From: Podospora pseudoanserina
Lineage: Eukaryota; Ascomycota; Sordariomycetes; Sordariales; Podosporaceae
NCBI RefSeq assembly: GCF_035222485.1
Contig: NC_085921.1
Coordinates: forward strand, 2,046,001-2,110,000
Direction: 5' to 3'
DNA length: 64,000 nt
In this document: in pieces, positions 33,877-44,077 of the stretch
Position numbering within the stretch: the stretch's first letter is position 1
Layout: each line of letters opens with the position of its first letter
Position numbers and translations under genes: made by a program
The notes under the pieces: model-generated
The model's database searches: none
What the model saw: the letters and a program-made list of their open reading frames with translations, nothing else
Told to the model about the DNA's origin: nothing

Positions 33877-34392
33877 TTATGTACAAGCCACAAATGCGTT
33901 GCCACTGGCCCCGGTATGAGTGATCAACTTGTCGAACGCTCCGTTGCTGTCGAAAATAACTCTGTCCGGGCCGGGAGATCCACCGGTGTACACGGCGTAC
34001 GTCTTCATGATGGGATACTCATACCATGGTGCAGGGGTGGGGAAGTTGAAGCCCTCGTAGTTGTTGTACCGGTGGGGATAGCTGTCTGTTGACTGGTTAG
34101 TACTGTCTGTTACGACTTGACCAGCACAACTGACTGATGTTTTGCCCAGCAAGGCGGAGAGTGTGTCCCTTGTTGCGGGCAGCAGTGATGTGGGACGTCT
34201 GGTAGCAAACAGTGCCGCAAGTGTAGGCACAGGCTCTCTCTTCAAGCACAGGGGCAGCCTCTACCTCGGTCGAGACCGGTGCAGCAGACACGGCGACCAC
34301 CGAGAGAATGGTAACGAGGGCGGAGAGGAACTGAAATAATTAGTCTCAACAGGAAGGATGCTGGGTGTCCAGTGACTACTTACCTGAACCAT
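33877..34392 (-). CDS. secreted guanyl-specific ribonuclease, RNase T1/F1 family
   Basis: Cleaves RNA after guanosine, acting outside the cell. There are three exons: 34384-34392 (only MVQ), 34135-34330 and 33877-34085. The first intron is GTAAGT...ATTTCAG; the second has a perfect TACTAAC branch and a CAACAG acceptor. The predicted precursor of 137 residues has a signal peptide ([10 protein letters not shown]) and a short propeptide ending near EERA. The mature enzyme starts like RNase T1 (ACAYTCG). The catalytic set is complete: His73 in [12 protein letters not shown], Glu91 in WYEYPI, Arg110 in PDRVIF and His125 in ITHTGASG. Cys37, Cys41, Cys45 and Cys136 can form the two RNase T1 disulfides. 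A TATA box lies about 85 bases upstream. Confidence 0.93.
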
Positions 34393-35282
34393 TTTGACCG
34401 ATGAAAACTATGTACAAATGCAAGCTCGGGCTCGTGGGATACAGAATCAACAAATATCTATGAGGACCCAGCCCATCTTTATATCTGTCCTACTCTCAAC
34501 TTCAACAACTCGTACCACCACCAAACAACGGCAACCCAACCACATCTGGAAGGTTGTACACCTTCCTTTCCAACCACCGCCGATCTCCCCATGGCATCTC
34601 CTGCACCCCATTCGATATCCTCAGCTCATTTTCGTGGGGAGTATCCCCTTCAAACCGCGCTTACCTCGTCCCATCCGTCAACCGCCCACAGCTTATAATC
34701 CTCCCCACATTCCAAAACACTCAAAGTTCCCACCCCTTGGTCAACCCTCTTGTCGATGTTTCGAAAATATCCAATAACACGCGCAAAAGACCCCCATCAT
34801 GATTGGCCCACTTCCAACATTCAGTCTCATACAACATGCAAGTAAGTCCTTAGCGCCGGCAGATCTGCAGCAACACCACGCCCAACCAGCGAATCATCTT
34901 GGCAAACCAGCTCAGGTGGGTTGCAAACCCCTGACGACGGCTACATAGAGCTAGAGACGCCATTTGTACTGATGAGGAAGTTGGCTGATGTAGTCTTATC
35001 AAGGTTATCTTGAGATGTTATCAGCCCCTAGATAATCCCACGTGGGAGACATGATTTGTTTCTTCGGACTTCGCCGGCTTCAGATATTCGAGTGATCACT
35101 ATTGAACACACACATAGACACACAGAATCATGAGGTATTTCCACACAAAGAATTAGTAAGAGAATTCCATTGCTAATTCCTTTGTCTCTATTGAAGCCAG
35201 CAAGGGCCCGGGAACAATTTCTACTCCTTACTACGGACTCACCTTACTCACCTATAACCAACCCCCCACTTTACTCACCACC
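34393..35282. other. intergenic
   Basis: Promoter region of the RNase T1 gene on the left. The stretch 34500-34790 is C-rich and G-poor on the plus strand with frames but no recognisable protein. Nothing else is supported. Confidence 0.45.
34478..34483 (-). promoter_or_regulatory. TATA box of RNase T1 gene
   Basis: TATAAA on the minus strand, about 85 bases upstream of the ATG at 34392. Confidence 0.5.
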
Positions 35283-35801
35283 TCAAAACCTAAAAACAAT
35301 CGTATCCGTCGGCGTCAACGCCAAATCCTCCGGCTCCGGCACCCCCTCCACAATCAAACACCTCCTCGCCTCGGGCAGCAAAACCTCCCCCTCAACCACC
35401 GCAGTCTTTGACAAATCCAACTCAGTGTAGTCCAAGCTCAACTCGGTCGGCTCGGCAATCCAATACTCGTTGGCAATATACTCCGCCTCCTGAATGGAAC
35501 TAATCGCGTCCTCGCGAATGTTCTCGATAAAGTCCTCGTCCACCTCGTCCATTGTGCTGCTTGGGGTAGAAGGGCCGCCGAGAAAGGCAGGCACCGAGTC
35601 GAGCACCCCGTTGGGGCCGTGGGCTTCGACGCAGAGGGGGCATATGGGGGAGTAGATGTCGCACCTCACGTCCTCGATCCAGTCGGGGACGGTGGGGAGG
35701 CCGCAGTTTGTTTCGCAGGGGAGGAGGACGGGGTTGGACCAGGCGCAAAAGGGGTGGGATTCGACGTGGCAGCCGGTTTGGGATTGGTAGGTTTGGCACA
35801 T
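35283..35801 (-). CDS. orphan Cys-rich protein, acidic C-terminal half
   Basis: I do not recognise a family. The single exon encodes 172 residues from the ATG at 35801, with a TATAAG box about 150 bases upstream. The first 57 residues carry eight Cys (C2, C11, C19, C29, C33, C47, C54, C57), including a C-x2-C and a C-x3-C, suggesting a zinc- or disulfide-stabilised module without a signal peptide. The rest is acidic (DEVDEDFIENIRED and a second acidic stretch) and ends TDTIVFRF. Coding-strand composition changes from C-rich at the 5' end to G-rich at the 3' end, as in several neighbours. The clean frame, promoter and composition favour a real gene. Confidence 0.6.
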   Translation of the reverse strand: MCQTYQSQTGCHVESHPFCAWSNPVLLPCETNCGLPTVPDWIEDVRCDIYSPICPLCVEAHGPNGVLDSVPAFLGGPSTPSSTMDEVDEDFIENIREDAISSIQEAEYIANEYWIAEPTELSLDYTELDLSKTAVVEGEVLLPEARRCLIVEGVPEPEDLALTPTDTIVFRF

Positions 35802-36584
35802 TTTGGTGGGGGGTTAGTGGGTTGGAAAGGGGGGTGGTTAAAAGTTACCTGATGGTTGTTAAGGAGTTATGTGGTGAAATAAGTAGGTAAGTTGTTGATT
35901 TTCTTGCTGCTGATGAGTGATGGTAGTCAAGTTCGGGGCTCATAGGGGATCTTATATGCTTTTCGGGGTGGGCCTCTTGTTGGCGACATTGTGCTATTTT
36001 AGATGCCGGCTTGCTTTGTTATGACCCGCTGGTGGTCTTTCACAAGAAAGGTTTGGTTCAGGGACCGTCGGGAGAGAATGGTTTTGTGCTGTTTGGTGAA
36101 AGACATTGATTGCCGTGACAAAGGTCAAAGAGTTGGGATGCATAAAAATAAAACAGGCAGGTAGGTTTAAATCATTCAATACCGTGTATGACCAAAGTAG
36201 ATAACGCTGTTCAATGTGTCTGTCTGCTGTCCCTAATGCAACAAGGGTTCTTGTGGGGAGTTACTTGACCTGAAAGCCTGGACTTTGCATTGTAAGAGTT
36301 TCAGGAAAAGAGCACCTCTTTCTCAGCCGTTTTTCCATTGTGCCTGCAGTCTTGACTTGAATTGACGTCACAATATCCGGTAGCTTTGCGGAAGTTAAGC
36401 CAAGAGGCGCACACTTTAACCTTCTTCGAAGAAGCCACAGAAAAAGAAAATGGCACGTAAAAACCTTTTAAAGGGTTGGCCATTGGTTCTCATCGCTCAT
36501 CATCGAATCACTCTCCCGACATAGATTCATAGCATAGCAATACCGTATGCTACTCTACCCGTGTCGCAGTCTGCCAATTCAACC
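35802..36584. other. intergenic
   Basis: Spacer between the divergent Cys-rich orphan gene and the HNH relic. It contains the TATA-like box listed separately and no gene that I can support. Confidence 0.45.
35951..35956 (-). promoter_or_regulatory. TATA-like box
   Basis: TATAAG on the minus strand, about 150 bases upstream of the ATG at 35801 of the Cys-rich orphan gene. Confidence 0.35.
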
Positions 36585-37659
36585 ATGTCAGATTCTTGTG
36601 GCGATGACCCCTTGCCCAAGCCCCCGATGGAGTTGGAAGTCAAATGCCGCAAAGCCCTTGAAAGATACGCAGCAATCGCAAAGATGGATGGCACGAGACA
36701 CTTCCCTTCAGACATTCACCGACAATCTGCCAACATCAGGACGTTCAACACTCATGTCAGAGATCGTCGAACACGCGGAGAATCATGCTAAATTGAGACA
36801 ACTGAGAAATTTCTTGGTGGATGCCATTCTCAAACCAGGTACCGCAGCTCCCCCTATTCTTCATCCCCGTCTCGCAAATACTGACAATGTGCATGGGAAG
36901 TACGAAACCGGTATCACAAAGCTCGCCTGACCATGACAGCCGCACTGGCCCCTGATTTTGACTAGGATATTGACAAGCATATCGCCACAATGGCTGAAAG
37001 GTCACGCCCCAAAAAAGGGCGTCAATATCTCAGACAAAATACCTTCTTAGAGATGACCACCGCTGTATCATGACTGGTTAGTATGAGAGACGCTACCTTG
37101 CCTCCCTATCTCCGCAAAACCAAGCAACCAAGTTCCGTAGCACTATTCACTGTGTTCACATCCTCTCTTCTACAATTTTCAACTGTGGTGACAACAAATC
37201 CACCAGAGTTAGTCCACCTCAAGGTCCACCCACCTCAATTTTATCCCAATTGACACGAGCCTACTGATCCAGGCTTGTCAAAGTGCAGCTACGTGGTGGG
37301 CCCTCCGTCGGTACTTCGACCTTTCCGACCGCAACTTCCACCCAGATATCCTCCACGGGCCTGAAAATGTCATATCCCTCACGATTGAGTTCGTCAAGGA
37401 GTACCGCCAATTTCGGATAGCTTTGGAACCAGGAGAAGGCAATGGAAATATCTACACCTGCCGTATCATGAATCCAGAGACCCGGAGCATGTCTGTAGAT
37501 CATTTTGCTCCCCAATATCAGCCCATCACCTTGACGCATCATGACAACGTTACAATGCCCAGTAGGGACCTTCTTAGAATACATCATACCTTGGGTAAAA
37601 TCTTTCATGTGAGCAAAACTACCGCTGAATCTATCACCAGAGTGCTGATTTGTGTGTAG
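36585..37659 (+). pseudogene. HNH-endonuclease-domain gene, broken
   Basis: Fungal HNH-nuclease-like proteins of this type are common and of unknown role. Ordered fragments on the plus strand: LEVKCRKALERYAAIAK at the start; MSEIVEHAENHAKLRQLRNFL in another frame; the HNH core RDDHRCIMTG around 37045-37075, directly followed by a GTTAGT donor; HCVHILSS (the AHI-type His) around 37150; then a long C-terminal block 37271-37659 with WWALRRYFDLSDRNFHPD, GPENVISL and LLRIHHTLGKIFHVS. The frame changes between blocks 1 and 2, and again just before the HNH core, without usable introns. An in-frame TAG near 36963 also interrupts the gene. It is therefore probably dead, although some joins could be introns. 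Confidence 0.6.
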
Positions 37660-38740
37660 ACTGAACCACATTTGAACTGGAACGTGATGATTGAAGAAGA
37701 AGGTTGTTGATGGGATATATTCAGCATGTATAATCTTGGCATCTACGTAACAGCTTCCTTGCGGGATCTATAAGGTTTGATATTGATGGAGATGGATTGC
37801 TATTCAAGAAGGCGGACGCCGAGAGTAATGAAATATACATTACGCTTACCCAATAAAAGCCAAAGGAAGGTGTGCAGAAAGAAGGCTATACTCTGTAAGC
37901 CATTAGCCAACGGCATACACCGTTTGAACTAGCAACACTTATAGCCCTAACCCTGACCCGTCACCCCGTGCCCCCCTACTCCCTCCCCTTCACCCATTCC
38001 CTCATGCACCTCTTTCTCTCCTGAAGAGGGGACCCAATTTTACACTCAACTTTGCTCACACACAACCCTCTACTCACCACCTATTCTTTCCTCCCCGCAT
38101 CGTCTCACACCATTCACAACCACCAACTGGACCTTCCCCCTAAGAAAAGGAACCTCCCCCTCCGCAACCCCATCCAAATGCAACCCCAAAAAGTTCTCCC
38201 CTCCACCACCACTAACCCTTCCCTACCCAAGAAAAAGCCAAGATGATCATCATCCCCTACCATACCAAGCCCGCCCAAAATCCCACCAATAACACCCAAG
38301 AAAAACACAAGCATTCTTGGTACCGGCAGTTACCTTCCCCCCCTTTAGCGCCCCTATGAACAAGCTCAACGCAACCAAGCTAACGGCTTCCAAAGCCGAT
38401 CGGTTAGACATGGGTGGCACCCTCTTGGCAACGACGACAAGAGAAAATATCACTGCGACGGAGAAGTGTTTTTGAGTTGAGCAAAAACGCCCATGTATCA
38501 AAATTGTTATGTCCCGACTCTCGTCCCAGAGAAGAGGCCAGAAATTGAATATCTACAAGAAGTTTGAAAAGAATGCCATCAGAGTTATCACCGAGGTGAA
38601 AAGCTCACATGGATGCTAATGCACACCGTTCCCACTCCCATCCACTCTATCAATGCTATTCGCTTTCTTCTACTACCACCCACCTCGCCAAAAAAAAAAA
38701 AATGAACCCCTTGTTCCACCGCCGCTCAAGAAGAAACTTC
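37660..38740. other. intergenic, strongly C-rich G-poor block
   Basis: No gene is supported. From about 37945 to 38320 the plus strand is very rich in C and poor in G. It contains a telomere-like CCCTAACCCT at 37945-37954. A minus-strand frame (38250-38501) has a hydrophobic run and a possible donor but no other support. A 13-base A run (38690-38702) lies near the AA9 3' end. Confidence 0.4.
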
Positions 38741-39518
38741 TTAGCAGGTGAAGACCGAGGGGCCGGGGATCTGGTAGTTGGTGACAGGGGGCCAGTAGAT
38801 GCTGATCTTGACACCGGGGTGGGAGCCCTACATATACGAGTTAGTAACCAATTGGCTGGGAACAAGGTGATGATATATCAAGGCAAAAACTTACAGAGTA
38901 AGCACCGGGGAAGGCAACGGTGGAGGGGGTCTTGCTGCCGGTACCGCCGACAATGTTGAGCTGAGCACACTCCATGTAGAACTGAGCACCAGGGTAGTTG
39001 CCGGCACCGTGGAGAGCAAGCATCTCAGCACGGAGGAGGTACTGGCCGGGGGCGATGCAGGAGGGGATCCTGATGCTGTGGCGGCCCTGGCCGTTGATGA
39101 CCTTCTCGGTGCCCCAGACGCCGTTGTTGTAGCCGTCCTCCTGGATCTTGAACCAACCGCCGCCGACACCAGAGTCGGTGGTGGCGTCGTTGACCTTCTT
39201 GAGGTAGGCCATGGTGGGGCCCTTGTGGGAGATGTCCATGATGTCGTTGGGGGCAGAGCCGGTGGTGGAGAGCATGTAGCGCCAGATGGCGGTCACGTTC
39301 TGACCAGCCTGGACGGTGATGACCTTGGAGGTGGGGGTGGTCGGGTTGGGAGCACCGTTGCAGGCGATCGAGGCAGAGTCGACATTCTCAATGGGGCCGT
39401 TGTAGCTGGGCACACGGACACCACCACCAACACCGTGGTTGACACCGTTCACCTCGAGGGAGGAGAAGATGGTGTGGGCGCTCGCGGCGGAGGCAAGGAG
39501 GATAGGGGCGAACTTCAT
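38741..39518 (-). CDS. AA9 lytic polysaccharide monooxygenase
   Basis: Copper enzyme that oxidatively cleaves cellulose or related glycans outside the cell. Exon 1 (38895-39518) and exon 2 (38741-38827) are joined by a 67-nt phase-0 intron (GTAAGT...TATGTAG), giving 236 residues. The signal peptide ([14 protein letters not shown]) ends exactly before His15, the N-terminal copper-binding His of the mature protein. The second copper His is His98 in [12 protein letters not shown] and the axial Tyr is Tyr181 in [15 protein letters not shown]. His170 and Gln179 match the second sphere. It ends PSVFTC with no cellulose-binding module. TATATATA lies about 105 bases upstream of the ATG. Confidence 0.95.
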
Positions 39519-41931
39519 GGTGACGGTGGATGGAGTTTGAGGGAGTGGTCCAGGTAAACTTGCTCGAATGTGCTCGTCGATGGATGGCTCTCTAGAAAGG
39601 ATTCTGGATGGGATTGTGACGGGTATATATACCTGTGCCACCTGCCGTGACAACACCAAGTCCCGCCATCATGCTTTCAAGATTGTGCATCTTTCGGTTG
39701 CAAAGACTTGACGGCCTCGGGTTCCGCAGTTGGCAGCAGTAGCCGCGCGGAATCTGGGGGGCATGACAGCAGGCTTGGTGGCTTGGAGGCCAAGGAGTGC
39801 CACGCCGGCGTCAATCCGGTCACGATCCCGATCTGGGTGCAACATCTCGGCGCCTAGTCCGACTCGGTGCAGTGAGGTTGTCATCCGTGAGGGCCGCCGG
39901 TGGATGGGCGGAACAAGATGGTCCGGAGACCAATATAGAATGTTCGGCAGCCTTGCCGACAATCCCCCAGACGGGCCTAGCCAAGCCTCTAGACCTTGAT
40001 CTGTCTTGCCCCTGCAATCTTTTCCCCTTGAGGGTTTTCTTCTCTGATGGATGTCAGTTGTCCCGCTGACAAGCTTTTCCCGGTTTCAGGAATCGTGTTC
40101 CCCACAAATCCGATGATCTCATCCAACTGCAGTCTTCGTGTGTCCTCCTCCGCAGACTCTTGATGGAGAAAGCGCCCCCGCGGGGAGCGGCAGAGAAAGG
40201 CACCTTGTGCATCATGCACCCCGGCCTTCAGCGGCCTCCTTTCCCGGGACTCTGCCATCATGTTTCCACAAAACCAGGAAGCGATTCGACAAAAGTTTTT
40301 GTCGCTTCCGTTGCAGCCCAGCTTCTGTGGTATTTTGAGCATGTGGGCATGTCTCTTGAAGGATATTCGGGGAACCGCCCGTTGACCGCTACGCGTCGAG
40401 AAGGCTGTGTGATGTGGTTGGCATCTTGATGTTGAGGAATCTGGCGTGCAAGCGCCTGCCAGTCTTGGACATGTGTGTTGAGTTGAGCACATTGTGTTTT
40501 TGTCTCGTTGTTGGCTGAGCTTCTTGGTGCTGCAGGTTTTGATCACTCGAATATCGGGCCGCGTACGCCGAGCAGGAAACAGCAGCGCCAACCTGGCCTC
40601 CTAATCATGGCGGATTCCAGATGATTCTTCCGAGTGACTTGGCGATGGAGGTCGTTTATTCTTCGAGGCAGCCGTTGCGCTGACGTTGTCTTGATCACAA
40701 GTTCGTCATCTATCGTCGGGCAAAGGGAACCTTGGAACCCAACGCGGGCTTTGGTGTTGGCAGGTATACCATGGTGATAGGAACGAGGATATGGGGGGTC
40801 AATGGGATACTAGCTGGATGTCTGTTATTTCTCTGTTGTCAGCCTCGAACAGCTCGCAAACTAGGTTTACGTACTGCGGTTTCTGGAATAGCTGCAACAG
40901 GCAGACGTCGACGATACCACCGACAGTAGCACCTTGAGGAAGGTGGGTGTTATCCGGCAGATGATTATTGTTGCGCGTTTCTTGCCATCGCCTTGGCAGG
41001 TGAACATGGTCGGGCTTCGTCGAGATTTACCACAAGTGGTGCAAGACCTCCAGCAGTGAATTTTGGGTTGAGAGATAACTGAATCCTCATCTCGAGAAGA
41101 AATCGCTCGTTCTGTTGACAACACACCTCGCTACTTAGACATCCCGGCCATCATTTATTGTCGGCTATTTACAGCCAAAAAATAGTATTCCCGGGGCGAG
41201 TGCTTTTCAACAGCTAGGGCAGAGGGTCGATACTAGCTAGTTACTGTTTTTAATGAGCTATACAAGTTGGAAAAATTGGGTCTTCGTGCAGGTCTTCGGT
41301 TCTGGAGGCACTGGAATCCCAAACAAAATGACACGAAGAATGCTGGACGAGATCTACAATGAAAAGGGAAATGAAAAGTTTCCAGTCTCATAGTCTTGAT
41401 GGGAGACGGGAGCGTGGCCCAGAAGAGTATGGCTGGCGAAAGCTGGAAGTACGACAGGCATGGGATAACACTGCCGCCTTCGGGGCACTTTCTTGCCCTC
41501 GCAAGAGATATCGGGGAAGGACAAACTCTGAGTATCGGATCAATGTTTCCCGAATGTCCGATAATTCGCAGATCTTTCCAGGAACACGCAGATGTTGTCG
41601 CTTTCGTAGTACGTACATTCCTTCTCGTTTATTGCCGTGGACAATCGACCCTCCTATTGGACTGCGCCATACTAAATCATTGGTGTTCCGGCTAAGTAAC
41701 TCCTGATAGCCAATTACCTTGTCAAACGCCCCTCATTTGCTCATTTACCCTGCTGTATCGAGGTGGTTAAGGAGCGGTTACAACGCCGGATATGCAGGGA
41801 GAATCCCTTACTACTACTACCCGGAATTCGAGGACCTTGATCAACAAGGAGCTTCTAGAGGCACGCTTGATCTGAACAAACATCTCCAGTCCTCATCATG
41901 ATGACTATGTTGTTGCTTGAGGCTAACCGCA
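39519..41931. other. 2.4 kb intergenic region
   Basis: No gene recognised. The left end holds the AA9 promoter. Frames of 60-200 codons exist on both strands but show no domain features or splice support. The right end should hold the promoter of the second DIAGPG membrane protein, though an upstream exon of that gene cannot be ruled out. Confidence 0.45.
39622..39632 (-). promoter_or_regulatory. TATA box of AA9 gene
   Basis: GTATATATACC, about 105 bases upstream of the ATG at 39518. Confidence 0.5.
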
Positions 41932-43743
41932 ATGTTAAGTGACCTGTCTCCACGGGCGGAGTCACTCGTCCCAGCGAATGTCGACAAGCTATTTGATCTG
42001 CTTAATACCAACGGCGAAGCGTCCTCGGGATCAACATGGAGTCGCGCACCAAGGTCCCTTTCTGCCACTCAACAGGGGAGTCGGAACTTGCTTGATGGTG
42101 TTCTCTCGCCGGCTGCCACAACTCAAAGACCTTTTGTCCAACAACATTCAATATGGCAGGAACCGCTTTTTGAGTCGGGGTGTAGAGGCTCACTGCATGG
42201 TCAACAATGCGCAGGGCAATGCTCCGACCCCAAGATACTGTTCAGTTCCCTCAGCATTCTAGGAAACTGCCTTGCCTTTGCAACCGCGGGCTTACTGGCA
42301 GATGACGGCATTGTTATTCGAGAAGCCCCACTGGAGGACACCCCGACATCACTACAAATAGCTGGTGTCCCCGAAAACATCAATGCAACTCAGATACTCG
42401 ATGATATTGTACGATGCGCTGTGTGGTCCTGCGAAGGCGAAGGTAGAATATCCGGCATGGCCACCTGCACGACACAGCTTATCGAACTAAGGGGACACCT
42501 GGGTGGTCCGCATAACGCCACTAGCCTTGAGCAATTCCAGGTCCTTCATGACGGCCTAGGCCAATATTGTGGCAAGCTTGATATGGAGTTTGAGCCTGAC
42601 ATTGCAGGGCCGGGGGTAAGTTGGCATTTTCCTCTGGAAAACTGGCGATTCTTTTGGATTCAGAAGCTGACCGCCTAACCCTTCTCCAGGTCCTGCTGTC
42701 ACAAATGATACAGGCATCAGTCTCAGTCACCTCGTTTGTTTTCATCACGATAATCAGCTCTTGGGCCCGGTTCGTTCTTTTGGTCCACAAGCGAGGCGAC
42801 TGGAAGAAAGCGGAGCGTCGTCACAGAAAACTCACAACATCCAGAGTCCACGGTGCGTTGGTTTCGGCTGCCGTGGAATTCCAGGAAGCCCAAGCCTTCT
42901 TCACCATGGCCATTCAGATCGCGACCATTGCCACGTTTGAGCCGAGCTTTACCTGCGGCTTGTCTTGCAGCCAGCAAGAATCGATCCAATCCCTGAGCGA
43001 CACCATCATGAATGGGCAGTTGATTCGTGCTCTGGCGGTCAACAGCATGTTGCCTGTGCTTCTGACACAGTCAGTACTCCACCGTGCCGGAATGAGCTGG
43101 TGGTATACCTTGACGCTTTGCATCATTGTCTGCATCTTTTCAGAGGTCATCAGGTGGCAAACTGTCACTCAAGTCCCTTTCCACATCCTGTTAGGCCGGC
43201 TAAAAGATCTAGTACCAGTGGATGAGTGTGGTGGTAACCCTTCTCTGACAGCGTATTGCCTGACGCCTTTATACAATCTTCAACTTGTGGAAATGCCCAT
43301 GCTGATTGTAGGATATACAACCGCCCTTGTACTCCTTCTTGCGCAGAGCGCACATCGGACATGGCCGATTATTTCACCTATTGTCGAGAGGCATAGACCT
43401 GGTCAGTTGCTGGCTTACTTGGGAAAGCATTTCTTTCGAGTGTCTTGGTACGGATTGCAGATGACCCTTGCCATCGCCACGGCCTTACATTTCGTCACTC
43501 TTTGGACCATCAGCCGCGGTTTGAACGCGTCACCGAAAGACTGGACATATGGCCAGGTGGTGTCGGCAATGCTCTGGGCTCCGATATTGGGAAAGTACCT
43601 ATACTACAATATTTGTAAGTGGTATTGAACAGACTCTGGGTTGCTTCTTTTTCGCTTACGTTTCTGTCTTAGTTGGAGTGAAGAGGGGAGTCGAGGCACG
43701 GCTTGCGCGAGAGTACACGGTGATTCGACTTGAGCCTCACTGA
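41932..43743 (+). CDS. multi-span membrane protein with DIAGPG motif, second copy
   Basis: Function unknown; paralogue of the protein at 2534-3775. Exons 41932-42615, 42690-43614 and 43673-43743 give 559 residues. The first intron (74 nt, GTAAGT...CTCCAG, phase 0) falls right after EPDIAGPG at residue 228, and the last intron (58 nt, phase 1) falls near the C-terminus; both match the paralogue. The soluble N-terminal part is about 170 residues longer than in the first copy and has six or more Cys and possible N-glycosylation sites (NAT). The rest has several hydrophobic spans (SVTSFVFITIISSW, FFTMAIQIATIATF, WWYTLTLCIIVCIFSEVIRW, MLIVGYTTALVLLLA). It looks intact. The next gene downstream, same strand, is a broken HET gene. 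Confidence 0.8.
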
Positions 43744-44077
43744 AATGCTCAGTTATCCTTGCAGTATGGTATTGCCTACAGCGCCAGGGCTTTGATCGAA
43801 TCACCACCCCGGTATCAGGCTGCCTTAGCCACAGCATCACCCCCAATAACTTATCGACTTGGCACATCCGCACCTCCACGGAATTGCATTTAAATTCACG
43901 GTACAAAAGCTCCAGGTATTCTGTCTTCCAACACCATTTGCCCCTCGATCCATTACCACTTTCCGGCAAACAGGATGTCAATCAATTCACCTCAGGGCAG
44001 CACCTCCATGCTCCACACCCTGCTGGTGTGGTTAGCCAGCTACACCGCCTGCGTATTGAAGAAGCCGAAAAAAGCCT
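43744..44077. other. spacer between membrane protein and HET pseudogene
   Basis: 334 bases. An ATG-led frame (from 43977) runs toward the HET gene but enters it out of register. It may be the original HET start, now frameshifted. No other feature is seen. Confidence 0.4.

Noticed and set aside
37261-37671. Minus-strand 136-codon frame
   Set aside because: It overlaps the C-terminal block of an HNH-nuclease relic on the plus strand, whose motifs are clear; the minus frame is a shadow.
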